Assembly: GCF_000013985.1 (NCBI RefSeq)
Contig: NC_008048.1
Coordinates: 1,116,001 to 1,180,000, forward strand
Length of the DNA: 64,000 nucleotides
Source of the DNA: Sphingopyxis alaskensis RB2256
GTDB taxonomy: Bacteria; Pseudomonadota; Alphaproteobacteria; Sphingomonadales; Sphingomonadaceae
Direction: 5' to 3'
Shown here: piece after piece, positions 61,177 through 64,000 of the stretch
Layout of the letters: each line of letters begins with the position of its first letter
How positions within the stretch are numbered: position 1 is the first letter of the stretch
Made by a program: the position numbers and the translations under genes
The notes under the pieces: model-generated
Told to the model about the DNA's origin: nothing
The model's database searches: none
What the model saw: only the letters and a program-made list of their open reading frames with translations

Positions 61177-61904
61177 TGGCCGGGGGAAATATGACGGGTC
61201 AGGATGGCGAAGGGCTGGGGCTCGAAGGCGAGGACCGGCTGCCCTGGCTCGAAGCCGCCGACGGCTTCGACGACGATGGCGAAGTGTCGCCCGCCCGCCT
61301 GCTGATCATGGTGCTCGGCGGCCTGTTGCTGATCGGCGCCGTGCTTGGCGGACTCTGGTGGATCCAGAATGGTGGCGCGCGCGGCAAGGGCGAACTGATC
61401 GCCGCTGAAAAGGGCGACTACAAGGTCGCGCCCGCGAGCGACGGCGCCAAGACCTTCGAGGGTGAAGGCGACGCCAGCTTCTCGGCCAGCGAGGGTGCCG
61501 CACCGGCGGGCAAGGTCGATCCGTCGCGCATGCCCGAGGAACCGGCCGTGACAGCGGTGGAGCACGAAGCCGCCGCGAAGCAGGCGAAGAAGGTGCCCGC
61601 TCCGGCGGCGAAGGCGGAACCCAGGGCGGCCGCAAAGGCCGCGGCAGCGTCTGAAGCGGCGGCACCGGGCGATGCGATGATCCAGCTTGGCGCGTTCAGC
61701 AGCGAAGGCGCCGCAGCGAAGGCCTGGACGAATCTGTCCAAGCGTTTTGCCTATCTCGCCGATCTCAATCGGGTAATTTCGCCGGCCACGGTCGGATCGG
61801 GAACCGTTTATCGTTTGCGCGTTTCGGCAGGAACGGCCGCCAACGCCGCGAATTTGTGCGGAAAACTGCGCGTAGCGGGTGAAAATTGCGTCATCGTCCG
61901 CTGA
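61176..61904 (+). CDS. SPOR-domain protein
   Basis: A 242-residue membrane protein. An acidic cytoplasmic N terminus precedes one membrane helix (LLIMVLGGLLLIGAVLGGLWW, about residues 41-62), an Ala/Lys/Pro-rich linker (about 70-165) and a C-terminal SPOR domain starting AMIQLGAFSSEGAAAKAWTN and ending with the LCGKLRVAGENCVIV strand. SPOR domains bind denuded glycan at the division site. Its placement between argS and nagZ is conserved in alphaproteobacteria. A downstream ATG (61191) would trim five residues. Confidence 0.9.
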   Translation: MAGGNMTGQDGEGLGLEGEDRLPWLEAADGFDDDGEVSPARLLIMVLGGLLLIGAVLGGLWWIQNGGARGKGELIAAEKGDYKVAPASDGAKTFEGEGDASFSASEGAAPAGKVDPSRMPEEPAVTAVEHEAAAKQAKKVPAPAAKAEPRAAAKAAAASEAAAPGDAMIQLGAFSSEGAAAKAWTNLSKRFAYLADLNRVISPATVGSGTVYRLRVSAGTAANAANLCGKLRVAGENCVIVR

Positions 61905-62012
61905 TTCGGGCCGCTTGGCCGCAGACTCGGTTGGTGCAATCGTGCGGCTGTGGCATGATCGTCGCGGTGTCCGTCGAGTGAGGGGGCGACGGGCGATGGA
62001 GGTTGACCGACG

Positions 62013-63020
62013 ATGATTCCCGCGATTTTCGGCCTGTCCGGGCTGACCCTGACCGACGATGAACGAGCCTTTTTTCGCGATTGCGCGCCCGCGGGCTATA
62101 TCCTGTTCGGACGGAATATCGAAAACCGCGACCAGCTCCGCCGCCTGACCGACGAGTTGCGCAGCCTCGACGGGCGGGCCAATCTGCCGATTCTGATCGA
62201 TCAGGAGGGCGGCCGGGTCGCACGCATGAAAGAACCCGAATGGCCTGCTTTCCCCAGCGGGGCGGCCTTTGACGCGCTTTATGAGCGCGCGCCCGCCAGC
62301 GCGATCGAGGCGGCGCGGCTCAATGCCATGGCGCTCGCGGCGATGCTCGCCGAAGTCGGCATCACGGTCGATTGCCTACCGCTGCTCGACGTGCGCCAGC
62401 CGGGCGCGAGCGACGTGATCGGCGACCGCGCGCTCGGCAGCGAGCCGATGCGCGTCGCCGCGCTCGGCCGCGCCATTCTGAGCGGTTTGCAGGCGGGCGG
62501 CGTCGTCGGCATCGTCAAACATATCCCCGGCCACGGCCGCGCGCTGCTCGACACGCACGAAGCCCTGCCGACGGTCACCGCCTCCGACCGCGAACTGCAG
62601 ACCGATCTTGCTCCGTTCGCGGCGCTCCGCGATGCGGCGATGGCGATGACCTGTCACGTCATTTTTGCGGCGTGGGATCCCGACCGGCCCGCGACCCTGT
62701 CGCCGACCGTCATCGACAGCGTGATCCGCCAGCGGATCGGTTTCCATGGGCTGCTGATGACCGACGATCTCGACATGAAGGCGCTGTCGGGCAACGTGCC
62801 CTCGCGCGCGGCGCAGGCGATCGCGGCAGGGTGCGACATCGCGCTCAATTGCTGGGCGCGGATGGATGACATGATCGGCATCGCCAACCGGCTCGATCCG
62901 ATCAGCACGGTCTCGCGCGCGCGGCTTGAAGGCGCGATGGACCGGATCGCGGGCGCGCGTGACGAAGGCGAGTTCGCCGCGCTCGTCGATCAGCGCGATG
63001 CGCTGCTGGCGATGGTCTGA
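62013..63020 (+). CDS. nagZ: Beta-N-acetylhexosaminidase NagZ
   Basis: A 335-residue GH3 enzyme that removes N-acetylglucosamine from peptidoglycan fragments during wall recycling. Seen: GYILFGRNIENRDQLRRL, ILIDQEGGRVARM (substrate-binding Asp), LPLLDVRQPGASDVIGDRAL, the catalytic loop VGIVKHIPGHGRALLDTHE and LLMTDDLDMKALSGN with the nucleophile Asp. GGAGG occurs 10 nt before the ATG; a six-codon frame starting 61996 overlaps it. Released product feeds the AmpR-type signal in some species. Confidence 0.95.
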   Translation: MIPAIFGLSGLTLTDDERAFFRDCAPAGYILFGRNIENRDQLRRLTDELRSLDGRANLPILIDQEGGRVARMKEPEWPAFPSGAAFDALYERAPASAIEAARLNAMALAAMLAEVGITVDCLPLLDVRQPGASDVIGDRALGSEPMRVAALGRAILSGLQAGGVVGIVKHIPGHGRALLDTHEALPTVTASDRELQTDLAPFAALRDAAMAMTCHVIFAAWDPDRPATLSPTVIDSVIRQRIGFHGLLMTDDLDMKALSGNVPSRAAQAIAAGCDIALNCWARMDDMIGIANRLDPISTVSRARLEGAMDRIAGARDEGEFAALVDQRDALLAMV

Positions 63021-63027
63021 CGCGCCG

Positions 63028-63810
63028 ATGGAGGGTCTGCCGCTCGCATTCGACCCGCCGCCGCCGCCGGTTGCCCGCGACGATGCGCTCCAGCTTTCTT
63101 TCGAAAGCTGGGAAGGCCCGCTCGATCTCCTGCTTGCGCTCGCGCGGAATCAGAAGGTTGATCTTCGGGAGATTTCGATCCTGGCGCTGGTCGAGCAATA
63201 TCTGCATTTCATCGCCGAAGCGCGCGAGCTCAAGCTGGAGGTGGCGGCCGATTATCTGGTGATGGCGGCGTGGCTCGCCTATTTGAAGTCGGCGCTGCTG
63301 CTGCCCAAGGATCCGCTGGAGGAGCCGTCGCCCGATGAGCTGGCGCTGCGCCTGCAACTGCGGCTCCAGCGGCTCGCCGCGATGCGCGAGGCCGCGGCAC
63401 GGCTGCTCGCGCGCGACCGCCTCGGCCGCGACGTCTTTCTGCGCCCGCGGCCCGAGGGGCTGCGCGATGTCAAGCGGCGGCGCTGGGACGCCAGCCTCTA
63501 CGACATTCTGGCGGCCTATGGCCAGGTCAAGCTACGGTCCGAGCCCGTGGTTCACATGGTGTCGCGGCGTCCGGTCATCACGCTCGACGCCGCGCTGCAT
63601 CATCTGGAACGGATGCTCGGGGTCAAGCTCGACTGGGGCGAGCTGGCCGATTTCCTGCCCGCCGACTATCAGGGCCTGCTCCGCCGGTCGGCGATCGCGT
63701 CGAGCTTCGTCGCGGCGCTCGAACTCGCGCGTCAGGGACGGGTCGAGTTGAAACAGGGCGGCGCGTTCGAACCGCTCTACCTGCGGGCGGCAGGAGGAGG
63801 GGGGGCATGA
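63028..63810 (+). CDS. scpA: Segregation and condensation protein A
   Basis: A 260-residue kleisin that bridges Smc heads with ScpB in chromosome segregation. Seen: LSFESWEGPLDLLLALARNQ (conserved PLDLLLxL with R/K-x-D motif), VDLREISILALVEQYLHFI, AADYLVMAAWLAYLKSALLL and a C-terminal winged-helix region (LADFLPADYQGLLRRSAIAS, then EFLALLELxR-like FVAALELARQGRVEL). The start lies 7 bp after nagZ. Its stop overlaps the scpB start by 4 bp, the standard order. Confidence 0.95.
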   Translation: MEGLPLAFDPPPPPVARDDALQLSFESWEGPLDLLLALARNQKVDLREISILALVEQYLHFIAEARELKLEVAADYLVMAAWLAYLKSALLLPKDPLEEPSPDELALRLQLRLQRLAAMREAAARLLARDRLGRDVFLRPRPEGLRDVKRRRWDASLYDILAAYGQVKLRSEPVVHMVSRRPVITLDAALHHLERMLGVKLDWGELADFLPADYQGLLRRSAIASSFVAALELARQGRVELKQGGAFEPLYLRAAGGGGA

Positions 63811-64000
63811 TCGACGATCTGGAGCGCGCGATCGAAGCGATGCTCTTTGCCAGCGACGAGCCGCTCGACGCGCGGCAGCTTGCCGCCCGCCTGGGCGATG
63901 ACATGGCGCCGGGACAGGTGCGGGCGGTGATTGAGGCGATTGCGGCGCGCCATGCCGGGAGCGGCATCGAACTCGTCGAACGCGGCGGGCGCTGGCATTT
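63807..64000 (+). CDS. scpB: Segregation and condensation protein B, N-terminal part
   Basis: Only the first 64 codons are visible; the gene runs past the right edge of the window. Seen: IDDLERAIEAMLFASDEPLD, which opens a winged helix in ScpB, then VRAVIEAIAARHAGSGIELV and the ScpB-typical VERGGRWHF. It acts with ScpA and Smc. Translation is coupled to scpA by an ATGA overlap. Confidence 0.93.
   Translation, partial: MIDDLERAIEAMLFASDEPLDARQLAARLGDDMAPGQVRAVIEAIAARHAGSGIELVERGGRWH

Noticed and set aside
61996..62016. Six-codon frame just upstream of nagZ overlapping its start
   Set aside because: It contains the nagZ ribosome binding site; a short overlapping frame this size is expected by chance and no attenuation signal accompanies it.

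Overview
The window reads as chromosomal DNA of a high-GC alphaproteobacterium, most likely a sphingomonad (Sphingopyxis/Sphingomonas type). The pointers are a GcrA cell-cycle regulator, an argS / SPOR protein / nagZ / scpA / scpB block at the right end, a Tad pilus locus of the Caulobacter cpa type, TonB receptors paired with FecI/FecR regulators, and short GC-rich inverted repeats between genes. There is no phage, plasmid, rRNA operon or CRISPR array. One tRNA gene (Ser, CGA anticodon) is present. The genus assignment is inference from gene families and was not tested by alignment.

Layout. 0-9.6 kb: end of metZ, apaG, a LysR regulator, a TM2 membrane protein, a secreted class A beta-lactamase-like serine hydrolase, parE, an outer-membrane barrel, a PaaI thioesterase, gcrA, an orphan ABC-2 permease, hspQ and a Yip1 membrane protein. 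9.7-15.4 kb: tRNA-Ser, a very large TolB-propeller/amidohydrolase fusion, a CaiB-type CoA transferase and a YghU-type glutathione transferase. 15.5-18.6 kb: tadE, a tadG-like gene, and an unusual gene joining a Phd/YefM antitoxin-like N terminus to PAS-like sequence. 18.8-21.2 kb: two acyl-CoA dehydrogenases, followed by a 266-bp element with 32-bp perfect terminal inverted repeats. 21.5-28.9 kb: a FecI sigma factor, FecR anti-sigma and STN-type TonB receptor operon, and a large autotransporter. 29.1-30.1 kb: glucokinase.

30.1-44.6 kb is a polyamine catabolism and uptake island. It holds a PuuD-like gamma-glutamyl hydrolase, three class III aminotransferases, two glutamine-synthetase-like (PuuA-type) ligases, a PuuB-like FAD oxidase and a complete PotFHIG putrescine/spermidine ABC importer. 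Eight of these genes lie head to tail on the minus strand. The logic is import, gamma-glutamylation, oxidation or transamination, and release of GABA/glutamate. No aldehyde dehydrogenase (PuuC) and no regulator of the PuuR type is encoded in the window.

44.6-47.5 kb: a PhoR-like sensor kinase without an adjacent response regulator, a small Tat-signal protein and a fumarylacetoacetate hydrolase family enzyme. 47.5-54.6 kb: the Tad/Cpa pilus operon on the minus strand (cpaA, cpaB, cpaC, cpaD, cpaE, tadB, tadC). The motor ATPase gene cpaF, normally between cpaE and tadB, is absent, and no Flp pilin gene is seen. 54.7-59.3 kb: a DauA-like FAD oxidoreductase, a YegP/DUF1508 protein, the ispH-thrB-rnhA operon and a lipoprotein. 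59.4-64 kb: argS, a SPOR protein, nagZ, scpA and the start of scpB.

The items most worth following up are the antitoxin-domain/PAS fusion beside tadE/tadG, the Tad locus without its ATPase, the inverted-repeat element at 21.2-21.5 kb, and the polyamine island with duplicated ligases.
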